Origin: M3007 sp964484205
GTDB taxonomy: Bacteria; Bacteroidota; Bacteroidia; Chitinophagales; Saprospiraceae
DNA: 64,000 nucleotides
Reading direction: 5' to 3'
Assembly (NCBI GenBank): GCA_964484205.1
Contig: CAZAEZ010000021.1
Location: 1 to 64,000, forward strand
In this document: positions 33,448 through 43,009 of the stretch, in pieces
How positions within the stretch are numbered: the stretch's first letter is position 1
Layout: each line of letters opens with the position of its first letter
Translations under genes and position numbers: made by a program
The notes under the pieces: model-generated
Told to the model about the DNA's origin: nothing
The model's database searches: none
The model's input: only the letters and a program-made list of their open reading frames with translations

Positions 33448-33613
33448 CACACAAAGATGCAGGGAGTTGTGGAGTTACGAGTACGGAGTTGCGAGTACGG
33501 AGTGTACACCTTTTCGTTGAGGTAAAATGCGTAAATTTTTATTCATCGCAATGGTGTACACTCCGCACTCGCAACTCCGAATTCCGTACTCGAATCGCCT
33601 GTGTCTTTGTGTG
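33448..33613. repeat. 166-bp nested inverted repeat between rpsO and pnp
   Basis: Outer arms cacacaaagatgcagg (33448-33463) and cctgtgtctttgtgtg (33598-33613), two mismatches. Inner arms of 27 bases (33484-33510 and 33553-33579), one mismatch, built of cgagtacggagt-like units. The remaining intergenic DNA (33349-33447 and 33614-33854) shows nothing further that I can name. Confidence 0.75.
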
Positions 33614-33854
33614 GGGGAAACAATTCCCCGTTTCAAAACCAGCCGGTCGGGTACCAGTGTTGGAACACTGGCGCCATTCCAGGTGCGGTTATTAAATTAA
33701 AGAACGTTTGAAATTATCTGTTTGTGTTGTTTACAACCCCTGGGGCGGTGCGGAAGCGGGTGTGCGCACCTTGAAAAACAACACCGTATATCTTAAAATT
33801 TCGCAGCGCGAAACAACATGATCAGGTGGGAATTGATTTGGTTTCAGGGGCAAT

Positions 33855-33897
33855 AAAAAGCGGGGTTGAGCCCGGTAAATGTCCGGCTCAACCCCGC
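33855..33897 (-). terminator. Terminator of rpsO
   Basis: On the minus strand gcggggttgagcc and its complement form a perfect 13-bp stem, followed by five T (33855-33859). It lies 6 bases after the rpsO stop codon and should limit readthrough into pnp. Confidence 0.88.
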
Positions 33898-33903
33898 CCG
33901 GGA

Positions 33904-34179
33904 TTACTTCCGCAAGCCGAGTTTCTCGATCAGTGCGCGGTATTTGAAAATGTCTTTTTTCGCATAGTAGCCTAACAGGGCTTTCCGCTGGGCAACTTTA
34001 TGCAACAACGAACGGCGGGTGGAGTGGTCCTTCGGATTTGCCCGAAGGTGGCTCGATAAACCGTCGATCTGGTACGTCAACAGGGCAACCTGTACTTCTA
34101 CGTTGCCGGTGTCTTTTTCGTCTTTGCCGTATTCTTTGGTGATTTCGGCGACCTTTTCTTTTGAATAGTAAACTGCCAT
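33904..34179 (-). CDS. rpsO: 30S ribosomal protein S15
   Basis: 91 residues, normal length. It shows the S15 helices and the rRNA-contact segments (QVALLTYQIDGLSSHL, DHSTRRSLLHKVAQRKALLGYYAKKD). S15 binds the central domain of 16S rRNA early in assembly and usually autoregulates through its own leader. Here the leader carries a small hairpin (ccgg-tttta-gccgg, 34267-34280) just downstream of a textbook promoter. Confidence 0.97.
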   Translation of the reverse strand: MAVYYSKEKVAEITKEYGKDEKDTGNVEVQVALLTYQIDGLSSHLRANPKDHSTRRSLLHKVAQRKALLGYYAKKDIFKYRALIEKLGLRK

Positions 34180-34282
34180 TTCAATGAAACAATGTGTGAA
34201 TGAGTGAATGTGTGATGGACCAAGGCCGAACTTCTGAGGGTCAAACGGCAGTTATTGCCTATCCGTCCGGTTTTAGCCGGCG

Positions 34283-34313
34283 CAAAAGTACGCTGGAAGA
34301 TTGAAGGTGCAAA
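34283..34313 (-). promoter_or_regulatory. Strong Bacteroidota promoter of rpsO
   Basis: On the minus strand TTTG (34310-34313), 19-base spacer, TACTTTTG (34283-34290). Both boxes and the spacer match the phylum consensus TTTG-N19-TAnnTTTG exactly. Confidence 0.85.
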
Positions 34314-34423
34314 GGGTTGACACTCAAAAGTTTTAAATGGCTGGGGAATCGGGCTGCGATTCCGAATAAAATTTCAGGAGCGCTTGAAAAACGCTCACCG
34401 GCCGGGGAATCCAAGCCAAGATA

Positions 34424-35194
34424 CTATTCAAGGTTTTTCGCCGCCTTCCACAACCCATCCATTTCCGCCAAACTCATGTCTTGCAAGGGCCGCCCGGCAT
34501 TGGCTTCGATGTATTCGAAACGCGATTTGAATTTGCGGTTCACCCGCTCCAGGGCCGTCTCCGGTTCCACGCCGATAAAGCGCGCGTAATTGATCAGGGA
34601 AAAAAGTACATCGCCGAATTCCTCCTCAATTTTTTCCTGCGGCGCCTGTGTCTGAATATTCTCCTGCAACTCCCCGATCTCCTCTTCCACCTTGGCCCAC
34701 ACCTGCTCGGTCGTTTCCCACTCAAAACCCACCTGTTTGGTTTTTTCCTGCATGCGGTAGGCTTTCACCATGGCAGGCAGGCTGCGGGGCACCCCGGCTA
34801 GCAGCGATTTTTTCCCTTCTTTGAGTTTGAGTTGCTCCCAGTTGCGTTTCACCTCAGCCTCATCGGCCACCTGCACATCGCCGTAGATGTGCGGGTGCCG
34901 GGCGATCAGTTTTTCACAAATGGCGTGCAACGCGTCGGCCACGTCGAACGCGCCTTTTTCCTCCCCGATCTTGGCGTAAAAAACCATGTGCAGCATCAGG
35001 TCGCCGATCTCTTCCTTCACCCCCGGAAGGTCATCGTCGAGAATGGCATCGGCCAGTTCGTAGGTTTCCTCGATAGTGAGGTTGCGCAGCGATTCGAGGG
35101 TTTGTTTGCGGTCCCAGGGGCATTTTTCCCGCAGGTCGTCCATGATATTCAGGAGGCGGCCGAAAGCCTCCAGTTTTTGCTGGAAATTATTCAT
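34424..35194 (-). CDS. mazG: Nucleoside triphosphate pyrophosphohydrolase MazG
   Basis: 256 residues made of two MazG domains. The first shows CPWDRKQTLESLRNLTIEETYELADA and KEEIGDLMLHMVF. The second shows KVEEEIGELQE and EEFGDVLFSLINYARF. The Glu and Asp residues of each EExxE...EExxD pattern bind magnesium. MazG hydrolyses NTPs and damaged nucleotides to the monophosphates and affects the stringent response. It lies alone upstream of rpsO on the same strand, but rpsO has its own promoter. Confidence 0.94.
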   Translation of the reverse strand: MNNFQQKLEAFGRLLNIMDDLREKCPWDRKQTLESLRNLTIEETYELADAILDDDLPGVKEEIGDLMLHMVFYAKIGEEKGAFDVADALHAICEKLIARHPHIYGDVQVADEAEVKRNWEQLKLKEGKKSLLAGVPRSLPAMVKAYRMQEKTKQVGFEWETTEQVWAKVEEEIGELQENIQTQAPQEKIEEEFGDVLFSLINYARFIGVEPETALERVNRKFKSRFEYIEANAGRPLQDMSLAEMDGLWKAAKNLE

Positions 35195-35374
35195 GCGGCA
35201 AAAATCCGGGAAGTTTTGGACTTGGGCGAAAAACCCTACCAGAAGTTTCTATTCGAATTTAAAAAATGAAGTGCTTTAAACTTATACTTCGCCCGTAATC
35301 CGAAAATTACCTTTAGCGGATTTGATTCCGATTAAGGCAAGTAAGGCGATTAAAGGTTAAATCACCTCAATCAC

Positions 35375-35406
35375 AAAAAACGCCACACCGGAAAACCGGT
35401 GTGGCG
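35375..35406 (-). terminator. Terminator of the giant secreted protein gene
   Basis: Arms cgccacaccgg (35381-35391) and ccggtgtggcg (35396-35406), perfect 11 bp with a 4-base loop, then six T on the minus strand (35375-35380). Confidence 0.88.
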
Positions 35407-35440
35407 TACAATATGGGAAGATTGTTTACTGGTACGGGGA

Positions 35441-38400
35441 TTACCGGACCAGGGTAATGTCGCCTTTATACAGCAGGGTGCGGCCGTCGATCAGATCGAT
35501 TTCGGCATAATACACAAACACTGCCGGTGTCATCAATTTGTTGTCGTGGTAGCCGTCCCAACCGTGTTTTTTGTCGTTGGGCTGGAAATTCTGATCGCGG
35601 AAGACCATGTTTCCCCAGCGGTCGAAAATCTGGAAGGAGCGCACGCGAAGCACCTGATCGCCATCGGCAAAGATCAGCACTACATCGTTTTCGCCGTTTT
35701 CATCCCAGGGAGAGAAAGCGTTGGGGATGTAGATGTGCGGCTCGTTGTCGACGCGGATAAGTACGCGGTCGCTGGCGCTGCAGCCGTCTTTGCTCACGAT
35801 GGTAACCGTGTACTCCGTGGGCTTAAACGGCTTGGCAATCGGTTTCAGCAGGCTGAAAATATCCGTACCGGTAAACGTCAGGCCGTCCAGCGGCGTCCAG
35901 ATCACGGAGTCGATCAGGGCAAAGGAATAGCCGAAAGGCAACACGGCCTCCAGTTGCAGGGAATCACCCAGTTCGATGTCGAACTCCGGTGCAATGCTGA
36001 TGGAGGGATCCGGCGCTTTCGGTACGATCACTTTTTTATGGAATTCACAGCCGTTGGCATCCTGGATCAGCAGGTCATAAGTACCCGGCGAGATGCTGCC
36101 AAAATTGACGGCAGTATTGTACGTCTGGCCGTTGTCGATCGAATACAGGTAGGGGCCGTAACCGCCTGTTACCTCCCGGAAGGTAAATGACCCGTCGTTG
36201 TCGTGGCAAGACGGTTTTTCCAGGTCAAATACAAAGTCTGTCGGAACATTCGTTTCCAGGAATACTTCCACATTATCCGTCTGCGAGCAGCCGGTGTTCG
36301 TATTGGTTACCAACAGCATATAGACACCCGCCTGGTTGACCTGTGGAGCAAGCGTATTGGCGCCCGACACGATCTGGCCGCCGGCAGTGCTCCAGGCGTA
36401 ACTGAATTGCTGCCCCGTGGAAGCAAATGCCTGCAAATTCACCTTGTCGACCGAGCAAGTCAGTGTGAAGGGCGGCCCGGCCTCGGCATTCGGCAACACC
36501 ACATTCTGGCTCACCTGGACGCTGTTTGAACTGGAGCAGCCATTCGCGTTGTTCAGCACGGTGAGGGTGTATTGTCCCGGAGCATTCACCTGCGCCTGAA
36601 TGGCATTGGCATTGCCCACGATATTGCCATTCGGCGTCGACCAGGAGTAGGAGAAATTCGGGCCTGTCGACGAGCCGGTAGCGTTGAGTGGTACCTGGAG
36701 CACAGCACAGGTGAGTTGTGGCGCCTGAGCGATCACAATTGTCGGCTCCTGCACATCCACATTCACCTGCACCTGGTCGGTAGCGGTACAGCCGTTCACG
36801 GTGTTTTGCACAAACAAGGCATACGCGCCCGGGGCCGATATTGTCGGTGTCAGCGAATTTGTACCGGCCAGGATCAGGCCGTTCGGAGTGGTCCATTCGT
36901 AGAAATACTGGCCGTTTTGGCTCGACGCCGTACCGTTCAGGTTCAGGGTTGTCAGTGCGCAAGTCAGCGTTTGGCTGTTACCTGCTTCGGCGACGGGGTG
37001 CACGATATCCTGCTCCACCACAATATCCTGGCTCGTCGTACATCCATTGTCGAGGTTTGTGATGGTAAAGGTGTAGGTTCCCGGCTCGTTCACTACAGGG
37101 TTCAACGGATCATTCAGGTTGGTAAAATTACCATCCGAAGTTGTCCAGTTGTACTGAATATTCCCGGTAGACGATCCGGCAGCGTTGATGTTGGTTTGCG
37201 TAACCAGACAAGTCAGCATTTCCGGATCCGCGACGACAATAGCCGGGGCATTCTGATCCACCAGTACTTCCACCGCATCGGAAGCCGTACAGCCGTTTAT
37301 CGTATTGGTAACGGTAAACAAGTACGTACCGACAGCACTCACCGACGGGCTAAGGGTATTCGCACCGCTCAAAATGATGCCGTCCTGCGTTTGCCAATTG
37401 TAAATAAAATTGCCATTGGTGCTTACCTGCCCTTGCAGCGTGATCGCATCGAGAGTGCAGGTCAGTGTTTGCGGGTTACCCGCTTCCACCGCAGGCGGCG
37501 TGATGTTCTGGTTAATGACAACGCTGGAGTAGGAAATACAACTGTTGTTGACGTTCGTGACGGCCAGTTGATAAGTGCCGGGCTGGTCAACGACCGGGTT
37601 GAGCGTGTTTCCGCCATTGACGATGTTGCCGTTTGTTGTCGTCCAGGTATAGGTGAATTCATTGCCCGTACTTGAATTTCCGCCGTTCAGGTTGAGCGTG
37701 GTCACCGCACAGGTGAGCACATTGGAGGTGCCCGCATCAGCAGTTGGAAACTCTGCCGATTGCGTGATTTGTACCTGGTCTGTTGCCGTACAGCCGTTGG
37801 TGGTATTGGTTACCGTCAGGAAATAAAAACCGGCGCCGTTTACTTCCGGGTTCAAAATATTGGATGCCGAAAGGAAATTACCGGTATTGGTTTCCCAGTT
37901 GTAGGTAAAGTTCGGTCCCTGGCTAACGTTCGGGTTCAGAATATAGCTGGTTTCGGTACAGGTAAGTTGAAAACCCGGACCTGCCGCCGCCTGCGGATTA
38001 TCCTGATCGATCGCCAGGTTCACATCATCGGTAGCCGTACATCCATTTTCGGTATTCGTAATCACCAGGGTATACAAGCCGGGTTGGTCAACGACAGGTG
38101 TGGCCGAGTTGCCACCGGAAACGATGCCCAGGCCGGTCCAGCTGTAACTAAATTGCGGACCCGTGGAACTACCGCTGCCGCCAAGTTGCAATTGCGGTTG
38201 ATAACAATTTAAAATGTTATCGGCGCCGGCATCGGCAACAGGATCAACAATATCCTGAACAACTGCCACCTGATTTTGCGACGTACAGCCATTGTTGCTG
38301 TTTGTAATAAGCAGGGTGTAGTTTCCGGGTTGATCCACGGTCGGGTTCAGCGAGTTGCCGCCCGACACGATACCAGGGCCCGTCCAGGCGTAGGAAAAAT

Positions 38401-41400
38401 TATTTCCCACACTGGATCCCGCTGCACTTACGGTGATTTGGTCGTTGATGCAATTCAGGATGCCCGGTGCGGCAATTTGCACGACCGGGTCGGTATCATC
38501 CTCCAGAATTTGCACGGAAGACGCACTGGTACATCCGTTTTGGGTGTTGGTAACGATCAACTGGTACGTCCCCGGTTCATCTACCGCCGGATTCAGGATG
38601 TTTGTCGGAGGCAGCAAGTTGCCGCCGTTTATTGCCGTCCACTGATACGTGAAATTTGCCCCCTGGCTGGAACCGCCGCCGTTCAAAGCCAGCGATGGGT
38701 TGGTACAGTTCAACGTCTGCGTCTGTCCGGCGTTTGAAACAGGTGGCGTCACATCGGATGACACCAGCACCGATGCGCTGGAGGTACAACTGTTGCTGGT
38801 ATTGGTAACCACCAGGTTGTAGGTTCCGCTCAGGCCGATAGTCGGTTGCAGGGTGGTGGCGCCGAACAATATCTGGCCGTTTTGCGTGCCCCATTGATAT
38901 TGGAAATTAAGCCCGGTACTGGTACCGGTTGCATTCAGGGTTTGTTGTGGTTGGAAACAGGTAATTAAAGCCGGAGGCGCCACGGTCACTGTCGGTGGCG
39001 TCAGGTTTTCGGTTACTGTAGCCGACGTGCTGGTTGTACAACCATTCTGCGTATTCGTAACCACCAGCGTGTAGGTGCCGGAGGTGGTGATCGTTGGGGT
39101 GAGCGTGGTGGCGCCGGCTGCAATCGTGCCGCCCGACGTCGTCCATTGGTAGTTGTAGTTGGCGCCCGAACTGGAGCCGGCGCCATTCAATTGTACCGTC
39201 GGCGTCTGGCAGTTGATCTGCCCCGGTGTACCGACAACAGCATTGGGTGCAATAATATTCTGGGCAACCTGCACCGATCCGGTTGAAGTACAGCCATTTT
39301 GGGTATTGGTGACCAGCAAGGTGTACGTAGCCGGCTGGTTCACATAAATACCGGGTGTGTTGTTGCTGCCGACAATGTTTCCGCCTGCGGTAAAGGTCCA
39401 CTGGTAGGTCACATTCGGCAGTACGATCGTCGTTGAATCGCCGAGTGGGAGTTGCGTAATGGTACAATTCAAAGTGCCCGGCGATCCGGGATTCACAACC
39501 GGCGGAATAGTGTTTTGGGTCACCTGTACCGAAGCGGAGGCCGTGCAATTATTGGTTAAGTTGGTAACGAGCAAGGAATAAAATCCAGGCGTGCCTGCCA
39601 CCGGAGTAAGTGTATTCGCCCCGCTTTGGATCGTTCCGCCGCCCGATGTTAACCATAAAAAACTGTACCCCGGTCCGTTGGAAGAGGCGGTGGCATCAAT
39701 TGTCACCGTCGGATTGGCGCAAGTGATCTGATCGTTAACAACAACGATCGCCGAGGGATCGGTGAAGTCCAGGTCCACAAATACCGTGACATCATCGGTG
39801 CACCCGTTCAGGGTATTTGTGACGATCAACGTGTAGTTTCCCTGTTCGGTGACTATGGCGTTGGCACTGGCCTGCCCGGACTGAATGTTGCCGTTTATGG
39901 TACTCCACTGGTAGGAATAACTGCCTCCGGCCGGTGTTGCACTGCCGTTCAGGGTTACCTGTGAAACTGTGCAGGTCAGGGTTCCCGGCGGTGCTATTGC
40001 AGCGGTGGGTGGGTTATTATTCAGCGAAACGGCCACATTATCCGTTTGCGTGCAACCGGTGGCGGTATTGGTTACCAGCAACGTGTAGGTGCCCGCCGTG
40101 GAGACCACCGGAGTCAGCGTATTCCCCCCGCTGATGATTGTACCGCCGGGACCTGCGCTCCAGGCATAGGTAAAATCAGGGCCGGTTGAGGTGCCTGTGC
40201 CGTCGAGGGTAGCATTGGTCACCGCGCAAGTGATCATCTGCGCCGGACCCGCCTCGACGGTCGGCAAGGTTGTTTGCGCCTGAACGGCAACCGTGTCAAA
40301 AGATTCGCAGCCGTTGGTGGCATTCGTCACTTTTAAAATATAATTACCCGCCTGGTTAACAACCGGGTTGAGGCTTGTTCCCCCGCTGACAATATTTCCA
40401 GGGCTGGCAGTCCACTGGTACGAGAAATTCGGGCCGGCAGAAGAGCCGCTGCCATCCAGCGATACCGAGGTTACCGTGCAGGTCAGAATATTATTCACTG
40501 TAGCAGCGGCCACCGGCGGGGTAAAGTCGCCGGGTACAATCGCTTCCGTAGACGTCGTGCAACCCGATTGGTCCGTAACCGTGACCGTGTAGGTGCCCGC
40601 TTGCAAACCGGAAGGGTCTTGCACACCGGAGGCATTGCTCCAGGTATAGATATAATTCGGGAAACCGCCGGTGACTTCCAGATTGATACTTCCGATGTTT
40701 GGGTTTGCACAATTGGTACCCTGCACGCCCGCAACAGTCGGCGTGAGTGCATTGGGTGCAATGATGCTGAACTGCTCCGTATCCGTACAGCCATAGCCGT
40801 CCGTTACCGTGACGGTGTAGGTGCCGGCAGGCAGGTTCATGGGATCGGGGTTGTTCCCGATTTGAACCGGCCCCTGCCAGGCATAAGTATAGTTCACCTG
40901 GCCGCCGGTAACTGTGGTGTTAATCGATCCGTTTGTTGAACTGGCACATTGTATGTTCGAGGAAGTCCCGGTAAGGTCAAGGGTAGACACCGTAACCTGC
41001 AAGACCCCCTGCCCGGTCCCCTGGCATCCCGCAGAGTCTGTAACGCTTAATATTTGGTATAATCCCGGTTGATTCACCGAAATAAAATAGGGGTTGTCGG
41101 TAATGTCGTAAATCGGGGGTTGGGGGTTCCCATTGAGTGTATATTCCAGAATAAATGGACCGACCCCGATGAAATTGACGCGTAGCAAGGCCTCCTGGCC
41201 GACTTCACAAATTTGAGGCGCCGGAGGAAATAATTGTGCAATCGGTTTTGGACTCACAATAATGCGCGCAGTGGCCACTTTGGTTTTGCCGCAGGCATCT
41301 GTGACCGTTACCCGCACATTGGTGGATGTGCCGACAAAAAGCGTAGTTTCAGGGTCTGTTGCGCCGTTTTGCCACATATAAGTATACGGCTCTACACCAC

Positions 41401-43009
41401 CGGTGGCGCTCACCGAAACGGTACCAAAACCCGAGCCGCAAATGGTCACCGTATCGGTCAACAATTCCAGGGGCTCATAATCCAAAATGGTAAGGATCTC
41501 CTCGGGATTCAGGCAGGAACAGGGATTGTTCAGCGTGATGATGATTGTTTCCTGGCCTTCCAGGATAGCATCGTTCAAGATGTTGACATTCAAGGTGTAC
41601 GACGATTGTCCGGCAGGAATTACAATAACCGGAGGAATCGGTGAATAATCCAAACCCGATGTTGCAGTACCACCAACATTAAATTGTACCGCCAGCGGCA
41701 GGGTGAAGGTGTTGCCAATACGCGTGAACACCAATTGAACTTTTCCGCAGCCTTCCACCACATCGTCATCATCCGGATTGTCGTCCACAACCCAATCCAC
41801 AGCAACATTACCGCCCGCAGAAAACGAGCCGGCATTCAGAAATACCGCCGAGTCCCAAACGCCATCGCCCACATCAGCAATTTTCAATTTGATGTGGTAG
41901 GTCTGACAAGGCTGCACATTGGCAATAGCCGTGAACTTCCGGGTAAAACCATCGTACTGCAATTCGTTAACCGCCGGGCCGCTTGCCGCCGTCTGGCCGC
42001 AAAGGTTGGTACTGGACGCAGGCTGGTTATTTACATAAAAACCGGAATAAGAAAGGTGGTTCACATTATTGATTGCCACAGGAATTGTCGTTGCAGGGAT
42101 CAGGGCGATGTTCTGCTGCCCGCCCGGTATGCCGGGGCCGGATATAAAAAACCCGAATACATCATTGTACTGGGTGCCTACGTACTCGCAATATTCCTCC
42201 GAAGCAAAGGCAAAGTTGAACGACAGGGGCGATTGCGTCGGTGTAAAATCAAATTCAATACTTGCCATATCAAACAGCGCGCCGCCGGTGAGCGTACCCA
42301 AATCCCCATCGGGTGTCGAGGTGCCGTAACCCGCACTGGCGCCGTCCTGATCGTTCGGGCCGGGCGCAACACTGATATCACCGGTAGCCATAATGACCCC
42401 GGTATTGAAGCCGATATTGGTCAGGCCGTTTGAAAAGGTACCGATCTGGCCGCCGTTTCCGGAAAAGGTGACATTCGTAATGTCGAAACAATCGCCGCCG
42501 ATCAGCACGTCCTGAACCAGCTGTTGGGCACTGGCGCCGCCCTGTACTTCGAGCACCGCCATGGATTCGGCGTACGCTTTCAGATCTTTTTTCAGGCAGG
42601 TGTTGCACACGATCGAAACATAATGCCGGGGCGGATTTTCCGAATCCCAGGTGCAAGGGTAGTTCAGCCGGAGTTGCATGCTCGCCTGGGTTGCCTGAAA
42701 GGTAAACGTGCGTGATTTTTGGTCAAAAGCGCTGGTTTCAGCTGCCGTAGTCACGGCCTCAACACCGGGCTGGCAGCCGCCCAGCGACGGATCCTCGGGC
42801 ACGGTGAAGGAATATGTTTCACCCGGAATTAAATTTTCAATTTGCAAAACCTGCTGTGCAGTGTTTGCCGTAATCACATGACGCTGCAGGTGACCATCGA
42901 TAACAACCGGTTTGGGTTTGGTGTTACCAGCGTCTTGCGCCTGTAGTGCCATAGCTACCAGGCAAGTGAACGGCAATAGGAAACAGAAGCGGGAAGTAGA
43001 AAGGCACAT
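35441..43009 (-). CDS. Giant repeat-containing secreted protein with T9SS type B sorting domain
   Basis: 2522 residues. A signal peptide ends near MALQAQ. Then comes a choice-of-anchor-L-like domain (about 165-400, with FAFASEEYCEYVGTQYNDVFGFF) and a Calx-beta-like segment (about 405-515, GLDYSPIPP and GQETIIITL). Next are SprB-like repeats (about 520-835, for example PAGTYTVTVTDGYGC), 17 repeats of about 84 residues (about 838-2265), one more SprB-like unit, and a C-terminal CHU_C/type B sorting domain (YIPNAFSPWDENGEND, FQIFDRWGN, GWDGYHD). This domain directs export by the type IX system. Probably a cell-surface adhesin or matrix protein related to gliding. No PorP/SprF-like partner is adjacent. 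Confidence 0.93.
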   Translation of the reverse strand: MCLSTSRFCFLLPFTCLVAMALQAQDAGNTKPKPVVIDGHLQRHVITANTAQQVLQIENLIPGETYSFTVPEDPSLGGCQPGVEAVTTAAETSAFDQKSRTFTFQATQASMQLRLNYPCTWDSENPPRHYVSIVCNTCLKKDLKAYAESMAVLEVQGGASAQQLVQDVLIGGDCFDITNVTFSGNGGQIGTFSNGLTNIGFNTGVIMATGDISVAPGPNDQDGASAGYGTSTPDGDLGTLTGGALFDMASIEFDFTPTQSPLSFNFAFASEEYCEYVGTQYNDVFGFFISGPGIPGGQQNIALIPATTIPVAINNVNHLSYSGFYVNNQPASSTNLCGQTAASGPAVNELQYDGFTRKFTAIANVQPCQTYHIKLKIADVGDGVWDSAVFLNAGSFSAGGNVAVDWVVDDNPDDDDVVEGCGKVQLVFTRIGNTFTLPLAVQFNVGGTATSGLDYSPIPPVIVIPAGQSSYTLNVNILNDAILEGQETIIITLNNPCSCLNPEEILTILDYEPLELLTDTVTICGSGFGTVSVSATGGVEPYTYMWQNGATDPETTLFVGTSTNVRVTVTDACGKTKVATARIIVSPKPIAQLFPPAPQICEVGQEALLRVNFIGVGPFILEYTLNGNPQPPIYDITDNPYFISVNQPGLYQILSVTDSAGCQGTGQGVLQVTVSTLDLTGTSSNIQCASSTNGSINTTVTGGQVNYTYAWQGPVQIGNNPDPMNLPAGTYTVTVTDGYGCTDTEQFSIIAPNALTPTVAGVQGTNCANPNIGSINLEVTGGFPNYIYTWSNASGVQDPSGLQAGTYTVTVTDQSGCTTSTEAIVPGDFTPPVAAATVNNILTCTVTSVSLDGSGSSAGPNFSYQWTASPGNIVSGGTSLNPVVNQAGNYILKVTNATNGCESFDTVAVQAQTTLPTVEAGPAQMITCAVTNATLDGTGTSTGPDFTYAWSAGPGGTIISGGNTLTPVVSTAGTYTLLVTNTATGCTQTDNVAVSLNNNPPTAAIAPPGTLTCTVSQVTLNGSATPAGGSYSYQWSTINGNIQSGQASANAIVTEQGNYTLIVTNTLNGCTDDVTVFVDLDFTDPSAIVVVNDQITCANPTVTIDATASSNGPGYSFLWLTSGGGTIQSGANTLTPVAGTPGFYSLLVTNLTNNCTASASVQVTQNTIPPVVNPGSPGTLNCTITQLPLGDSTTIVLPNVTYQWTFTAGGNIVGSNNTPGIYVNQPATYTLLVTNTQNGCTSTGSVQVAQNIIAPNAVVGTPGQINCQTPTVQLNGAGSSSGANYNYQWTTSGGTIAAGATTLTPTITTSGTYTLVVTNTQNGCTTSTSATVTENLTPPTVTVAPPALITCFQPQQTLNATGTSTGLNFQYQWGTQNGQILFGATTLQPTIGLSGTYNLVVTNTSNSCTSSASVLVSSDVTPPVSNAGQTQTLNCTNPSLALNGGGSSQGANFTYQWTAINGGNLLPPTNILNPAVDEPGTYQLIVTNTQNGCTSASSVQILEDDTDPVVQIAAPGILNCINDQITVSAAGSSVGNNFSYAWTGPGIVSGGNSLNPTVDQPGNYTLLITNSNNGCTSQNQVAVVQDIVDPVADAGADNILNCYQPQLQLGGSGSSTGPQFSYSWTGLGIVSGGNSATPVVDQPGLYTLVITNTENGCTATDDVNLAIDQDNPQAAAGPGFQLTCTETSYILNPNVSQGPNFTYNWETNTGNFLSASNILNPEVNGAGFYFLTVTNTTNGCTATDQVQITQSAEFPTADAGTSNVLTCAVTTLNLNGGNSSTGNEFTYTWTTTNGNIVNGGNTLNPVVDQPGTYQLAVTNVNNSCISYSSVVINQNITPPAVEAGNPQTLTCTLDAITLQGQVSTNGNFIYNWQTQDGIILSGANTLSPSVSAVGTYLFTVTNTINGCTASDAVEVLVDQNAPAIVVADPEMLTCLVTQTNINAAGSSTGNIQYNWTTSDGNFTNLNDPLNPVVNEPGTYTFTITNLDNGCTTSQDIVVEQDIVHPVAEAGNSQTLTCALTTLNLNGTASSQNGQYFYEWTTPNGLILAGTNSLTPTISAPGAYALFVQNTVNGCTATDQVQVNVDVQEPTIVIAQAPQLTCAVLQVPLNATGSSTGPNFSYSWSTPNGNIVGNANAIQAQVNAPGQYTLTVLNNANGCSSSNSVQVSQNVVLPNAEAGPPFTLTCSVDKVNLQAFASTGQQFSYAWSTAGGQIVSGANTLAPQVNQAGVYMLLVTNTNTGCSQTDNVEVFLETNVPTDFVFDLEKPSCHDNDGSFTFREVTGGYGPYLYSIDNGQTYNTAVNFGSISPGTYDLLIQDANGCEFHKKVIVPKAPDPSISIAPEFDIELGDSLQLEAVLPFGYSFALIDSVIWTPLDGLTFTGTDIFSLLKPIAKPFKPTEYTVTIVSKDGCSASDRVLIRVDNEPHIYIPNAFSPWDENGENDVVLIFADGDQVLRVRSFQIFDRWGNMVFRDQNFQPNDKKHGWDGYHDNKLMTPAVFVYYAEIDLIDGRTLLYKGDITLVR
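36260..40530 (-). repeat. Seventeen tandem repeats of about 84 codons within the giant protein
   Basis: Each unit follows the pattern LTC...L.G.GSS.G..F.Y.W....G.I.SG...L.P.V...G.Y.L.VTN...GCT. There are two conserved Cys per unit, one in LTC and one in NGCT. Units differ by substitutions and short indels rather than being identical, so they are old duplications under selection. They resemble PKD/Ig-like beta sandwiches, and the paired Cys suggest one disulfide per domain. Confidence 0.85.

Noticed and set aside
36572..37675. Open frames on the plus strand opposite the giant protein (367 codons and others)
   Set aside because: They mirror the 84-codon repeats on the other strand, are low complexity, and have no recognisable domains.
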